Source: Frigoribacterium sp. JB110
Lineage (GTDB): Bacteria > Actinomycetota > Actinomycetes > Actinomycetales > Microbacteriaceae
Direction: 5' to 3'
DNA: 64,000 bases
Assembly: GCF_900163665.1 (NCBI RefSeq)
Contig: NZ_FUIA01000018.1
Span: 1 to 64,000 of the forward strand
Positions 17,564 to 26,160 of this stretch are shown piece after piece. The position numbers were made by a program, and so were the translations under genes. Each line of letters begins with the position of its first letter. Position 1 is the first letter of the stretch. The notes below the pieces were generated by a model. The model was not told where the DNA came from. It made no database searches and saw only the letters and a list, made by a program, of their open reading frames with translations.

Positions 17564-18493
17564 GTGCCCACCGATCCCGCCCGACCTCAGACCGTGCGTC
17601 GCAAGACGACCTGGGTTCGCGGCTCGGCACTGCTGCTCCTGACCGCCGCGCTCGGCGTCGTCGGGTGGTGCGTCATCTTCGGCGTGCGCGCCGTCCTGTC
17701 GACGGACGTGCTCGAGGCGTTCCTGGCGGCCTACCCAGGCGAGGCCCCGCTGCCGGAGGGCACCGCAGAGGGCATCCCCGCGTTCGTGTCCTGGACGCAC
17801 TTCCTGAACGCCTTCTTCCTGGTGCTCATCATCCGCAGCGGACTGCGCTATCGCTTCGAGAAGCGCGCGGGCGGGCTGTGGACGTCGCGCAGAGTGAAGA
17901 AGCGCCGGATGTCGCTGGCCCTGTGGACGCACATCGGCGTCGATCTGCTGTGGCTGGCCAACGGCATCGTCTTCGTCGTGCTGCTGTTCGCGAGCGGACA
18001 CTGGGTGCGGGTCGTGCCGACGACGTGGGAGATCGTCCCGAACGCGATCTCCGCCGGCCTGCAGTACGTCTCGCTCGACTGGCCGACCCACCACAGCTGG
18101 GTGAACTACAACGCACTGCAGCAGCTGTCCTACTTCGCCATCGTGTTCCTGGCGGCCCCCGTCGCCGCGCTGACCGGGTGGCGGCTGAGCACGTTCTGGC
18201 CGACGACCCTGAACCGCTTCTTCCCCGGCTCTGCGGCCAAGGCGCTGCACTGGCCGACCATGCTCTTCTTCGTGGCGTTCGTCGTCGTGCACGTCTTCCT
18301 CGTGCTCACCACCGGAGCGCTGCGCAATCTCGACGCGATGTACGCGGGCCGCGACTCGGCCACCTGGGTCGGCTTCTGGGTCTTCGCCGCCAGCGCGCTC
18401 GCCATGGTCGTCGGCTGGTTCGCCGTCCGCCGAGACGACTGGATCAGCAGACTCGCGAAGCTCTTCGGCGATGTCCGCATGATGAAGCGCTGA
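17564..18493 (+). CDS. cytochrome b/b6-like membrane protein
   Basis: A 309-residue integral membrane protein with about six hydrophobic helices (SALLLLTAALGVVGWCVIFGV; THFLNAFFLVLIIRSGL; IGVDLLWLANGIVFVVLLFA; YFAIVFLAAPVAALTGW; MLFFVAFVVVHVFLVLTTG; WVGFWVFAASALAMVVGW). Histidines within helices (HFLNAFF, HIGVD, HWPTMLFF, VVHVF) could bind two haems, as in cytochrome b561/formate-dehydrogenase-type b subunits. No catalytic partner is adjacent, so its electron donor and acceptor are unknown. The GTG at 17564 follows an AT-rich stretch (CAAGATATACGA) without a Shine-Dalgarno, hinting at a leaderless mRNA. It may be a quinone-linked electron carrier. Confidence 0.72.
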   Translation: MPTDPARPQTVRRKTTWVRGSALLLLTAALGVVGWCVIFGVRAVLSTDVLEAFLAAYPGEAPLPEGTAEGIPAFVSWTHFLNAFFLVLIIRSGLRYRFEKRAGGLWTSRRVKKRRMSLALWTHIGVDLLWLANGIVFVVLLFASGHWVRVVPTTWEIVPNAISAGLQYVSLDWPTHHSWVNYNALQQLSYFAIVFLAAPVAALTGWRLSTFWPTTLNRFFPGSAAKALHWPTMLFFVAFVVVHVFLVLTTGALRNLDAMYAGRDSATWVGFWVFAASALAMVVGWFAVRRDDWISRLAKLFGDVRMMKR

Positions 18494-18563
18494 CGGCTCC
18501 TCACGTCTCCCGCTTCTCCTCAGCTGACAACGGCGGGTCTGACGGAGATGTGAGGAGTCGTCA
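18491..18563. terminator. long hairpin overlapping two convergent stop codons
   Basis: Twenty bases at 18491-18510 pair with 18544-18563; all positions pair in RNA if two G-U wobbles are allowed. The arms include the TGA of the membrane-protein gene (18491-18493) and the TGA of the convergent sigma-factor gene (18561-18563). It can act as a bidirectional terminator, or reduce antisense read-through. Confidence 0.6.
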
Positions 18564-19475
18564 GCGGGCGAGGGGCGGGGCGGCGGTGAGGTGCGTGAGC
18601 TTGTCGGGGTTGCGGGTGTAGTAGGCGTACATGATGCGACCGCCGTCGATCGCGAACGAGACCGCGCCGTCCGGAGCGCCGTCGATCATGACGAGCAGGC
18701 CGGGCGAACCGTTGACGGCGGCCGACTCGAGCCGGGCATCCGGGTACTGCGACAGCAGACCGTGCAGCAGGCGCAGCACGCGCTCGACGCCCTCGATCGG
18801 TCGCCTGGCGGCCGTGACCTTCCCGCCGCCGTCACTGAGGAACACCACGTCGGGCGCGAGCACGTCGACCAGGCCCTGCACATCGCCGGTCATCGTCGCG
18901 GCTCTGAAGCGCTCGACCACGCGCTCCGCCTCATCGGGCTCCACGGACATCCGGGGTCTGCGCGCTGCGACGTGGTCGCGCGCCCGCTTTGCGGTCTGGC
19001 GCACCGCCGCTGCGCTCCGCTCGACGGCTTCGGCGATCTCCTCGTATTCGAAGTCGAACACCTCGCGCAGCACGAACACCGCCCGCTCGAGGGGCGTGAG
19101 CGTCTCGAGCACGAGCAGCATCGCCGTCGACACGCTCTCGGCGAGCACGACATCGTCTGCGACGTCCGGAGTCGTCACCATCGGCTCGGGCAGCCAGGTG
19201 CCGACGTAGTCCTCGCGCCGCCGCTGCACGGTGCGGAGGCGGTTGAGCGCCTGACGGGTCACGATCCGCGCGAGATAGGCGCGCGCATCCCTGACGTCGC
19301 CGCGATCGCCCGCGTCCCACCGGATCCACGCCTCCTGGACGACGTCTTCCGCATCGGCGACGGACCCGAGGATCTCGTATGCGATCGTGAAGAGCAGCCT
19401 CCGATGCGCGGAGAACGCGCGCGTCGAATCTGCGTCGCCCTGCCTCATGCGGTCGACCTCTGCCGCGTCGCTCAC
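18561..19475 (-). CDS. ECF41-type RNA polymerase sigma factor (SigJ-like)
   Basis: A 304-residue ECF sigma factor with a C-terminal regulatory domain. Region 2 is AFSAHRRLLFTIAYEILGSVADAEDVVQEAWIRW broken into its helices (about residues 20-55). Region 4 (LTPLERAVFVLREVFDFEYEEIAEAV, about 125-150) reads the -35 box. Residues ~180-304 form a SnoaL-like NTF2 fold with DGGGKVTAARRPIEG, matching the ECF41 class in which the fused domain replaces an anti-sigma factor. ECF41 genes usually sit beside an AhpD/carboxymuconolactone-decarboxylase-like or oxidoreductase gene, and here such a gene lies 33 nt upstream on the same strand. The likely role is response to oxidative or redox stress. Confidence 0.88.
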   Translation of the reverse strand: MSDAAEVDRMRQGDADSTRAFSAHRRLLFTIAYEILGSVADAEDVVQEAWIRWDAGDRGDVRDARAYLARIVTRQALNRLRTVQRRREDYVGTWLPEPMVTTPDVADDVVLAESVSTAMLLVLETLTPLERAVFVLREVFDFEYEEIAEAVERSAAAVRQTAKRARDHVAARRPRMSVEPDEAERVVERFRAATMTGDVQGLVDVLAPDVVFLSDGGGKVTAARRPIEGVERVLRLLHGLLSQYPDARLESAAVNGSPGLLVMIDGAPDGAVSFAIDGGRIMYAYYTRNPDKLTHLTAAPPLAR

Positions 19476-19508
19476 GTGTCGCCTCCTCGCGCTGTCACCG
19501 ACCGACTG

Positions 19509-20096
19509 TCACGACGCCGAGGCTACCGCGTCCGCCTTCGCCCACGGCACCTCGCACACGTCGGAGAACCCCTGGCTCTCCAGGCCCGCCGCGAAGTTGA
19601 ATCGCGAACGCATGTTCTCCAGGCCGATCAGCTGGGTCAGCTCGACCATCGCAGGGGCGCCGAGGGCCTCGACCAGTCGAGTCACGATCGCGTCGTCGAC
19701 GGTCGGCGGGGTCGCCGTGGCCGCCTCGGCGTACTCGAGCACGTCGCGCTCGAGCGAGGAGAACGCGTCGCTGCCGCGCCAGCGCGGCACCTCGCGCACC
19801 TTCTCGAGGTCGAGGCCCGACCGATGCGCCATGTAGTACCCGAAGTCGAGGCACCAGCTGCAGCCGATGGCGCCGGCGACGGCCATCTCGGCGAACGTCG
19901 CCAGCTGCGGGTCGAGCCGGTTCCACTTCGTCGCGCTGCGTTCGAAGCCGAGCACCCCGTTCAGCACGCGGCGATTGTGCCACAGCACGTACGCGTTGTC
20001 GGGGATCTTCCCCCACATCCGCTTGGTGATGCCGGCGAGGACTCGGCCGTACAGCCCGGTGATGCGGGCCTTCGGGATGCGGAACGTGCTGCTCAT
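19509..20096 (-). CDS. AhpD-like carboxymuconolactone decarboxylase family protein
   Basis: A 195-residue alkylhydroperoxidase-fold protein. The redox motif CSWC is at residues 79-82, followed by the conserved DFGYYMAH segment with the proton-relay His. RYxxAATATPPTVDD-type helices follow. This is the hallmark partner and usual transcription target of ECF41 sigma factors. It probably detoxifies peroxides or senses thiol stress through a reversible disulfide; a true decarboxylase role is unlikely with the CxxC pair. The ATG at 20096 follows AGGAGGAGAG, one of the best ribosome-binding sites here, suggesting high expression when induced. The sigma gene follows in the same operon. Confidence 0.87.
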   Translation of the reverse strand: MSSTFRIPKARITGLYGRVLAGITKRMWGKIPDNAYVLWHNRRVLNGVLGFERSATKWNRLDPQLATFAEMAVAGAIGCSWCLDFGYYMAHRSGLDLEKVREVPRWRGSDAFSSLERDVLEYAEAATATPPTVDDAIVTRLVEALGAPAMVELTQLIGLENMRSRFNFAAGLESQGFSDVCEVPWAKADAVASAS

Positions 20097-20145
20097 GGCG
20101 ACTCTCCTCCTGGGTTGCAGACGCTCCTGCGGCGCCCGCTCACCC

Positions 20146-20176
20146 ATACGACACCGGCCGGGCCGCGGGTGTGACA
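20146..20176 (-). promoter_or_regulatory. candidate ECF41 promoter upstream of the AhpD-like gene
   Basis: On the minus strand TGTCACA (20176-20170) precedes TCGTAT (20151-20146) with about 18-19 nt between, 50 nt upstream of the AhpD-like start. ECF41 factors are reported to use a TGTCACA-like -35 and a CGTC-like -10, so the -35 fits well and the -10 only partly. This would make the operon autoregulated. Confidence 0.5.
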
Positions 20177-20267
20177 TCCGGGAGGCGCCGGCGTCGGACT
20201 CCGCGCCGGCCGCCGCCGACATCCGCTAACGTCGGCACCGTCGGAACAACACAGACAAGGACTCTCC

Positions 20268-21233
20268 ATGGCGCAGTTCGACCTCCCCCTCGACCAGTTG
20301 CGCACCTATGCGCCCGAGCGCGAAGAGCCGGCCGACTTCGACGACTTCTGGCGCGCGACGCTGACGGAGTCGCGCGGTGGAGGGGCGCAGTTCACCCGGG
20401 TGGACGGCCCGCTGCGCAACCTCGTCGTCGAGGACGTCACGTTCCCCGGTTTCGGCGGACAGCCCATCCGGGCCTGGTTCGTTCGGCCGAAGGGCGAGGT
20501 CCGCTCCACCGTCGTGCAGTACATGGGCTACGGCGGGGGTCGCGGGTTCCCCGAACAGTGGACGCAGCTGCCCAGCGCCGGACACGCCGTGTTCATGATG
20601 GACAGCCGCGGGCAGGGCAACGGAGGCTTCCCCGGCGCGACAACGGACCCCGTCGGCGGCGCACCGCAGGTCGCGGGCCGGATGTCGCATGGCATCGAGG
20701 ATCCGCACGACTACTACTACCGACGCATCTTCACCGATGCGGCTCTCGCCGTCGACGCGGCGCGCAGCCACCCGGCCGTCGACCCGGATCGCGTCGTCGT
20801 CTCGGGCGCCAGCCAGGGCGGCGGCATCGCCGCGGCGGCGGCCGGGCTGTCCGACGGCCTCGCCGGTGCCATGGTGGACGTGCCGTTCCTGAGCTTCTTC
20901 CGCCGGGCGCTGCAGATCACCGACGCGAATCCGTACAACGAACTCGCGCGCTACCTGCAGACCAGGCGCGGCGAAGAGGACGACGTGTTCCGCGTGCTGA
21001 GCTACTTCGACGGTATGAACTTCGCGGCGCGGGCGACGGCGAAGGCGCTCTACTCCGTCGCGCTGTACGACGCCACTTGTCCTCCGTCGACGGTGTTCGC
21101 GCAGTACAACCACTACGCGGGCGCAGACAAGCGCATCGAGGTCTATCCCTACAACGGCCATGAGGGCGGTCAGATCGTGCACCAGCGCGCGCAGCTCGCG
21201 TTCCTCGACGAGCTGTTCCCCACGCAGCAGTGA
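20268..21233 (+). CDS. acetylxylan esterase / cephalosporin-C deacetylase family protein
   Basis: A 321-residue alpha/beta hydrolase of carbohydrate esterase family 7. The nucleophile elbow is GASQGG with Ser182. RGQG near 114-117 is the family's oxyanion-region motif. YNGHEGG with His298 completes the triad, and an Asp precedes CPPST near 265-270. Family enzymes remove acetyl groups from xylo-oligosaccharides and similar acetylated sugars inside the cell. No signal peptide is visible, so it should be cytoplasmic. A TAACGT -10-like box is at 20227-20232. It precedes, but is separated by a hairpin from, a sugar-catabolic operon, consistent with plant-glycan use. Confidence 0.88.
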   Translation: MAQFDLPLDQLRTYAPEREEPADFDDFWRATLTESRGGGAQFTRVDGPLRNLVVEDVTFPGFGGQPIRAWFVRPKGEVRSTVVQYMGYGGGRGFPEQWTQLPSAGHAVFMMDSRGQGNGGFPGATTDPVGGAPQVAGRMSHGIEDPHDYYYRRIFTDAALAVDAARSHPAVDPDRVVVSGASQGGGIAAAAAGLSDGLAGAMVDVPFLSFFRRALQITDANPYNELARYLQTRRGEEDDVFRVLSYFDGMNFAARATAKALYSVALYDATCPPSTVFAQYNHYAGADKRIEVYPYNGHEGGQIVHQRAQLAFLDELFPTQQ

Positions 21234-21240
21234 CACCGAC

Positions 21241-21282
21241 TGCCCCTCGATCGGGTGCGTTCGCCCGATCGCACTGAGGGCA
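21241..21282 (+). terminator. terminator hairpin after the esterase gene
   Basis: CGATCGGG (21248-21255) and CCCGATCG (21264-21271) pair perfectly around an 8-nt loop; the stem extends outward through TGCCCCT (21241-21247) and AGGGCA (21277-21282). It starts 7 nt after the esterase stop. No T-run follows. Confidence 0.55.
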
Positions 21283-21385
21283 CCTGGTGACGAGCAGCCC
21301 GAGAGCACCCTCCTCCCACTGACCGGGAGCATCGACGAACGCGGGTGTTGTCCGCATCGCCGCGCCGTGTCACACTTATCGCATC

Positions 21386-21400
21386 GGGAAAGCGCTTCCC
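21386..21400 (+). promoter_or_regulatory. LacI-family operator
   Basis: GGGAAAGCGCTTCCC is a near-perfect palindrome centred on AAGCGCTT, the typical form of a LacI/GalR-family sugar-repressor site. It lies 44 nt upstream of the TTG start at 21445, in a position to block the promoter of the three-gene sugar operon. The cognate repressor is not in this window. Confidence 0.6.
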
Positions 21401-21444
21401 AACATTCGGATGCGGCACACGCCATCATGCAAGGAGGCATCATC

Positions 21445-22617
21445 TTGTCCGAGACATCGATTCCCGCCGTTCGTGAGATCGGCATCATCATGAACGGCGT
21501 CTCCGGGCGCATGGGCTATCGCCAGCACCTCGTGCGCTCGATCCTCGCGATCCGCGATGAGGGAGGCTTCGAGCTGCCGGACGGCACGAAGGTCACCGTC
21601 CGTCCCCTGCTGGTCGGACGCAGCGAGGCGAAGCTCGCCGAGATCGCCGAGCGGCACGGCATCGAGGACTGCACGACCGATCTCGACGCCGCGCTCGCCG
21701 ACCCGAAGTGGGAGATCTACGGAGACTTCCTCGTCACCAAGGCGCGCGCTTCTGCCCTGCGCAAGGCGATCGCCGCGGGCAAGACGATCTACACCGAGAA
21801 GCCCATCGCCGAATCCGTCGAAGAGTCGTTGGAGATCGCACGATTGGCCAGAGACGCCGGCGTCAAGGCTGGCGTCGTGCACGACAAGCTGTTCCTGCCC
21901 GGCCTGCAGAAGCTGAAGCGGCTGATCGACTCCGGCTTCTTCGGTCGCATCCTCTCCGTGCGAGGCGAATTCGGATACTGGGTGTTCGAGGGCGACTGGC
22001 AGCCCGCCCAGCGCCCGAGCTGGAACTACCGCGCAGAGGACGGCGGCGGCATCATCGTCGACATGTTCCCGCACTGGCACTACGTGCTCGAGAACCTGTT
22101 CGGCGGCGTGAAGAGCGTCTATGCGCACGCCTCGACGCACATTCCCGAGCGCTGGGACGAGCGCGGCGAGCACTATGACGCCACAGCCGACGACGCCGCA
22201 TACGGCGTCTTCGAGCTGGCCGGCGGCGCGGTCGCGCAGATCAACTCGAGCTGGACCACGCGGGTGAATCGCGACGAACTGGTCGAGTTCCACGTCGACG
22301 GCACGCACGGCTCCGCCGTGGTCGGCCTGTTCGGCGCGAAGATCCAGGAGCGCAATGCCACGCCCAAGCCGGTGTGGAACCCCGACATCGAAGACACGGT
22401 CGACTACGACGCGACCTGGCAGAACGTGCCGACGAACGACGTGTTCCTGAACGGCTTCCGCCAGCAGTGGCAGGAGTTCCTCACCAGCTTCGTCACCAGC
22501 ACCGACTATCCGTTCGACCTGCTCGCCGGCTCCCGCGGCGTGCAGCTCGCCGAGGCCGGCCTCGAGTCGAGCCGCACCGGCACCAAGGTCGAACTCCCCG
22601 AGCTGAGCCTGGACTGA
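21445..22617 (+). CDS. Gfo/Idh/MocA-family oxidoreductase
   Basis: A 390-residue NAD(P)-dependent sugar or cyclitol dehydrogenase. The N-terminal Rossmann fold starts IGIIMNGVSGRMGYRQH. The EKP motif (TIYTEKPIA, near residue 115-120) is diagnostic of the family, and the second domain carries FPHWHYVLENLFGG with a catalytic-region His. I place the start at TTG 21445 because AAGGAGG lies exactly 7 nt upstream; the in-frame ATG at 21427 would overlap that ribosome-binding site. It is first in an operon with a DUF993 protein and a TIM-barrel isomerase/epimerase, with a LacI-type operator upstream. The sugar is not identifiable from sequence. Confidence 0.85.
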   Translation: MSETSIPAVREIGIIMNGVSGRMGYRQHLVRSILAIRDEGGFELPDGTKVTVRPLLVGRSEAKLAEIAERHGIEDCTTDLDAALADPKWEIYGDFLVTKARASALRKAIAAGKTIYTEKPIAESVEESLEIARLARDAGVKAGVVHDKLFLPGLQKLKRLIDSGFFGRILSVRGEFGYWVFEGDWQPAQRPSWNYRAEDGGGIIVDMFPHWHYVLENLFGGVKSVYAHASTHIPERWDERGEHYDATADDAAYGVFELAGGAVAQINSSWTTRVNRDELVEFHVDGTHGSAVVGLFGAKIQERNATPKPVWNPDIEDTVDYDATWQNVPTNDVFLNGFRQQWQEFLTSFVTSTDYPFDLLAGSRGVQLAEAGLESSRTGTKVELPELSLD

Positions 22618-22622
22618 TCCGG

Positions 22623-23828
22623 ATGAGCGACGCACTCACCCTGCTCTCCGGCGACGGCTCCGTCGCCTCGACCGCTCTGAACGAGGCGGGAGAGTTCAAC
22701 AAGCCGACGGACGGCCTGCGCTCGCGCGTCGCGTACGCAGCGGCGCACGTCGCGCCGGTCGCCTGGGCCGACAACACTCCGGGCCAGCCCGCCGAAATCG
22801 ACTGGGACGCCACCCTCGCGTTCCGCCGCAACGTGTACTCGTGGGGTCTCGGCGTGGCCGATGCGATGGACACCGCGCAGCGCAACATGGGGCTCGACGC
22901 CGCCGCCGTGCGGGAGCTGATCGCCCGCAGCGCCCAGGTAGCCCGCGAGGAGGGCGGCTCGGTCGCCGTCGGTGTGAACACCGATCACCTCGACGAACCC
23001 GATGTCTCGCTGCAGCAGATCATCGACGGCTACCGCCATCAGCTGCACCACGCCGAAGAGCACGGCGCCGTCCCCGTGCTGATGGCGAGCAGGCACCTGG
23101 CCCGCGCCGCCGCGTCAGCCGAGGACTACCGCCGCGTGTACCGCGAGGTGCTGGGGGATGCGACCACGCCGGTCGTGCTGCACTGGCTCGGCACGGCGTT
23201 CGACCCGCAGCTGGCCGGCTACTTCGGTTCGACCGACTGGCGAGAGGCATCGGATGTCGTCGTCGAGATCATCACCGAGCACACGGCGAAGATCGCAGGG
23301 CTCAAGATGAGCCTGCTCGACGCCGACGCCGAGGTGTCCGTGCGCGAACGACTGTCTGAGGGCGTGCGGATGTTCACCGGCGACGACTTCAACTACGTCG
23401 GTCTGATCGGCGGGGCGGATACTCCGGATGCCGACCAGCCGGAGCGCTCGCCCGGCACGATGCGCACGCACTCCGACGCGCTGCTGGGCGCGTTCGCCGC
23501 GCTCGCACCCGTCGCCTCCGCAGCCATCCAGGCGCTCGACGCAGGTGATCCGGCACGCTACCTCGAACTGCTGCAGCCGACCCAGGCCCTGAGCAGGCAG
23601 GTGTTCGCCGTGCCGACCTTCTACTACAAGACAGGCGTCGCCTTCCTGGCATGGCTGAACGGACACCAGCCCGCCTTCCAGATGGTGGGCGGCCTGCATT
23701 CGGCGCGTTCGCTGCGCCATCTCAGTGAGATCGTGCGCCTCGCCAACGACGCGCGCGCCCTCGAGAAGCCCGACCTGGCCGCCGAGCGGTGGCATTCGCT
23801 GCTGCGCCTGAACGGAGTCGACGCATGA
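22623..23828 (+). CDS. DUF993 / dihydrodipicolinate-synthase-like family protein
   Basis: A 401-residue protein resembling the DUF993 family, whose fold is related to class I aldolases of the DapA type. IAGLKMSLLDAD around residue 225 contains a candidate Schiff-base Lys, and TGDDFNYVGLIGG follows, as in lyases that cleave 2-keto-3-deoxy acids. The function of the family is not established. It begins 5 nt after the dehydrogenase stop and its stop overlaps the next ATG, so all three proteins are made from one transcript. Together they look like oxidation, isomerisation and aldol-cleavage steps for an unidentified sugar. Confidence 0.75.
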   Translation: MSDALTLLSGDGSVASTALNEAGEFNKPTDGLRSRVAYAAAHVAPVAWADNTPGQPAEIDWDATLAFRRNVYSWGLGVADAMDTAQRNMGLDAAAVRELIARSAQVAREEGGSVAVGVNTDHLDEPDVSLQQIIDGYRHQLHHAEEHGAVPVLMASRHLARAAASAEDYRRVYREVLGDATTPVVLHWLGTAFDPQLAGYFGSTDWREASDVVVEIITEHTAKIAGLKMSLLDADAEVSVRERLSEGVRMFTGDDFNYVGLIGGADTPDADQPERSPGTMRTHSDALLGAFAALAPVASAAIQALDAGDPARYLELLQPTQALSRQVFAVPTFYYKTGVAFLAWLNGHQPAFQMVGGLHSARSLRHLSEIVRLANDARALEKPDLAAERWHSLLRLNGVDA

Positions 23829-24697
23829 CCGCCCCTCACCCCCGTCTGTCCATCAATCAGGCGACGATCAAGAAGACCACCGCGGCCGAGGCCATCCGGG
23901 TCACGGCCGATGCCGGCATCGGCGCGATCGGGCTGTGGCGCGAGCAGGTGCAGGAGGCCGGGCTCGACGAGACAGCGAGAATGCTCGCCGACAGCGGCCT
24001 GCGCTATTCGACCCACTGCCGCGGCGGCTGGTTCACGGCCGAGGAGGGCCCGACGCGCACCGCCGCCCTCGACGACAACCGCGTCGCGATCGACGAGACC
24101 GCGACCCTCGCCGCCGCGGGCGCCGACGGTTCCCGAGCCGTTCTCGTGCTCGTCGTCGGAGGTCTGCCTGATGGGTCTCGCGATCTCGTCGGTGCGCGCG
24201 AGCGCGTACGCGATGCGGTGGCGCAGCTGGCGCCGCACGCACAGCAGCGGGGAGTGCAGCTCGCGCTGGAGCCGCTGCACCCGATGTATGCATCGGACCG
24301 CTCCGTGCTGTCGACCCTCGATCAGGCGCTCGACATCGCCGCCGACTTCGCGCCCGAGGTCGTCGGCGTCACGGTCGACACGTTCCACCTGTGGTGGGAT
24401 CCGGATGTGCTCGACACCATCGCGCACGCCGGCCGCGAGGGTCGCATCGCCACGTATCAGGTGTGCGACTGGAAGACGCCGCTCGAAGCCGACAACCTGC
24501 TCTCCCGGCACTATCCGGGTGACGGGGTGATCGATTTCTCCGGCATGACGCGCGCGGTCGAGGCCACGGGCTACACCGGCGACGTGGAAGTCGAGCTGCT
24601 CAACCAGGCGATCTGGGACACTGAGCCCGCCGAGGCCGTGCGCCGCACCGCCGAAGGCTTCGAACGAGCCGTCGCCCCGTACCTTTCCGCACCCTGA
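23825..24697 (+). CDS. sugar phosphate isomerase/epimerase (AP endonuclease 2-like TIM barrel)
   Basis: A 290-residue TIM-barrel protein of the xylose-isomerase-like superfamily. LALEPLHPMYASDRS contains the metal-binding Glu and His, VTVDTFHLWWDP the Asp/His pair, and GDVEVELLNQ the last Glu ligand. Members isomerise or epimerise keto-sugars or inosose. The ATG at 23825 overlaps the previous stop (ATGA), showing translational coupling. It closes the operon started by the Gfo/Idh/MocA enzyme; only 18 nt separate its stop from the convergent rlmN stop. Confidence 0.83.
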   Translation: MTAPHPRLSINQATIKKTTAAEAIRVTADAGIGAIGLWREQVQEAGLDETARMLADSGLRYSTHCRGGWFTAEEGPTRTAALDDNRVAIDETATLAAAGADGSRAVLVLVVGGLPDGSRDLVGARERVRDAVAQLAPHAQQRGVQLALEPLHPMYASDRSVLSTLDQALDIAADFAPEVVGVTVDTFHLWWDPDVLDTIAHAGREGRIATYQVCDWKTPLEADNLLSRHYPGDGVIDFSGMTRAVEATGYTGDVEVELLNQAIWDTEPAEAVRRTAEGFERAVAPYLSAP

Positions 24698-24715
24698 CGA
24701 GCCCCGCCCCGTCGC

Positions 24716-25960
24716 TCAGGACGAGGTCGCGGCCTTCTCGTCGTCTTCGGTCGCGACCAGCTGGCCGCAGGCGCCGTCGATCTCCTTGCCGCGGGTGTCG
24801 CGGATCGTGGTGGGGATGCCCGCGTCGTTGAGCCGTCGCACGAACTCCTGCTGCGCGCGCTTCGGCGATGCATCCCACACGGAGCCGGGCGTCGGGTTCA
24901 GCGGGATCGGATTGACATGCACCCACCCCTTGCCACGCGCGTGCAGCTTGTCGGCGAGCAGATCGGCGCGCCACGGGTGATCGTTCATATCGCGGATCAG
25001 CGCGTACTCGATCGAGACCCGTCTGCCGGTCCTGTCGAAGTACGCTCGCGCGGCGTCGAGCACCTCGTCGACCTTCCAACGGGAGTTCACCGGGATCATC
25101 TCGTCGCGCAGCTCATCATCCGGCGCATGCAGCGACAGTGCGAACGTCACCGGGATGTCTTCGTCGGTGAGCTTCCGGATGGCCGGAGCGAGGCCGACGG
25201 TCGAGATCGTGATGCCCCTGGCGCTCATGCCCATGCCGTGCTTCTTGTCGGTCATCACCCTGACCGCATGCATCACCCTGGCGTAGTTGGCCAGCGGCTC
25301 ACCCATGCCCATGAAGACGATGTTCGTCACACGCTCGTCGTCATGCTCGGACTCGCCGAGCTCGCCCGCGCGGATCAGCGCGTTGGCGCGCACGACCTGC
25401 TCGACGATCTCGCCCGCCGACATGTTGCGGGTGAGACCGGCCTGACCGGTCGCGCAGAACGGGCAGTTCATGCCGCACCCGGCCTGCGAAGACACGCACA
25501 GCGTGATCCGACCGGGGTAGCGCATGAGGACGGACTCGACCAGGGCGCCGTCGTGCAGCTTCCACAGGAACTTGATCGTGTCGCCGTCGTCGGTCTGCAG
25601 CCTGCGCACCTCGGTCAGAAGCGTCGGCAGCAGCCCGGCGACCAGCTCGTCGCGGCCTTCCGCCGGGAGGTCGGTCATCCGCTCCGGGTCCGACGTGCAG
25701 TGCTGCAGGTAGTGCGTACCGAGCTGCTTGGCACGGAATCCAGGCATGCCCAGTTCCTTGACCTTCTCGACACGCGCTTCCGGGGTGAGGTCGGCGAGAT
25801 GCACGGGCGGCTTGCCGCGCTTGGGGCTGGCGAACTGCAGCAGCGGACGCCCCTCGGCGTCCTTGGCCTGCTGCCACCCCTCCGCCTTCGGGCGCACCTG
25901 ACGCACAGGGCCCGGGCCTTCAGCCGTGGCAGGTCGCGACGCGCTCTCCGAGGAAGTCAT
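24716..25960 (-). CDS. rlmN: 23S rRNA (adenine-2503-C2)-methyltransferase
   Basis: A 414-residue radical-SAM methyltransferase. [16 protein letters not shown] at about 157-172 carries the CxxxCxxC cluster ligands. GMGEPLANY is the SAM-binding GEP motif. The C-terminal SALHAP-type segment ([18 protein letters not shown]) and CGQLV with the methyl-carrying Cys near the end are present. It methylates A2503 of 23S rRNA (and probably A37 of some tRNAs) via a methyl-Cys intermediate. The ATG at 25960 precedes a short variable N-terminus. It is convergent with the sugar operon and likely monocistronic. Confidence 0.95.
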   Translation of the reverse strand: MTSSESASRPATAEGPGPVRQVRPKAEGWQQAKDAEGRPLLQFASPKRGKPPVHLADLTPEARVEKVKELGMPGFRAKQLGTHYLQHCTSDPERMTDLPAEGRDELVAGLLPTLLTEVRRLQTDDGDTIKFLWKLHDGALVESVLMRYPGRITLCVSSQAGCGMNCPFCATGQAGLTRNMSAGEIVEQVVRANALIRAGELGESEHDDERVTNIVFMGMGEPLANYARVMHAVRVMTDKKHGMGMSARGITISTVGLAPAIRKLTDEDIPVTFALSLHAPDDELRDEMIPVNSRWKVDEVLDAARAYFDRTGRRVSIEYALIRDMNDHPWRADLLADKLHARGKGWVHVNPIPLNPTPGSVWDASPKRAQQEFVRRLNDAGIPTTIRDTRGKEIDGACGQLVATEDDEKAATSS

Positions 25961-26006
25961 ACCTCAAAGGGTACGGGGCCCGGCCTGAAAGGCATACGGA
26001 CGGCAC

Positions 26007-26028
26007 CTGCGGCATCCGGATGCCGCAG
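26007..26028. repeat. 22-bp perfect palindrome
   Basis: CTGCGGCATCC (26007-26017) is followed directly by its exact complement (26018-26028). The centre is the genome-abundant ATCCGGAT. It lies in the rlmN-lipoprotein promoter region, so it could be a binding site or an expanded copy of the abundant motif. Confidence 0.6.
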
Positions 26029-26160
26029 CGACCAGCCAGGGCACTTCTCCCCATCGGCGACCCAGGCACAGAGTCATAGGCTGTGACTGTCGGCGCGGAA
26101 CTTCGGGGGGACGCGTCCGATGACTTTCCTGTGCTCCCCCGCCTGCTCTGAGGAGTCCAC

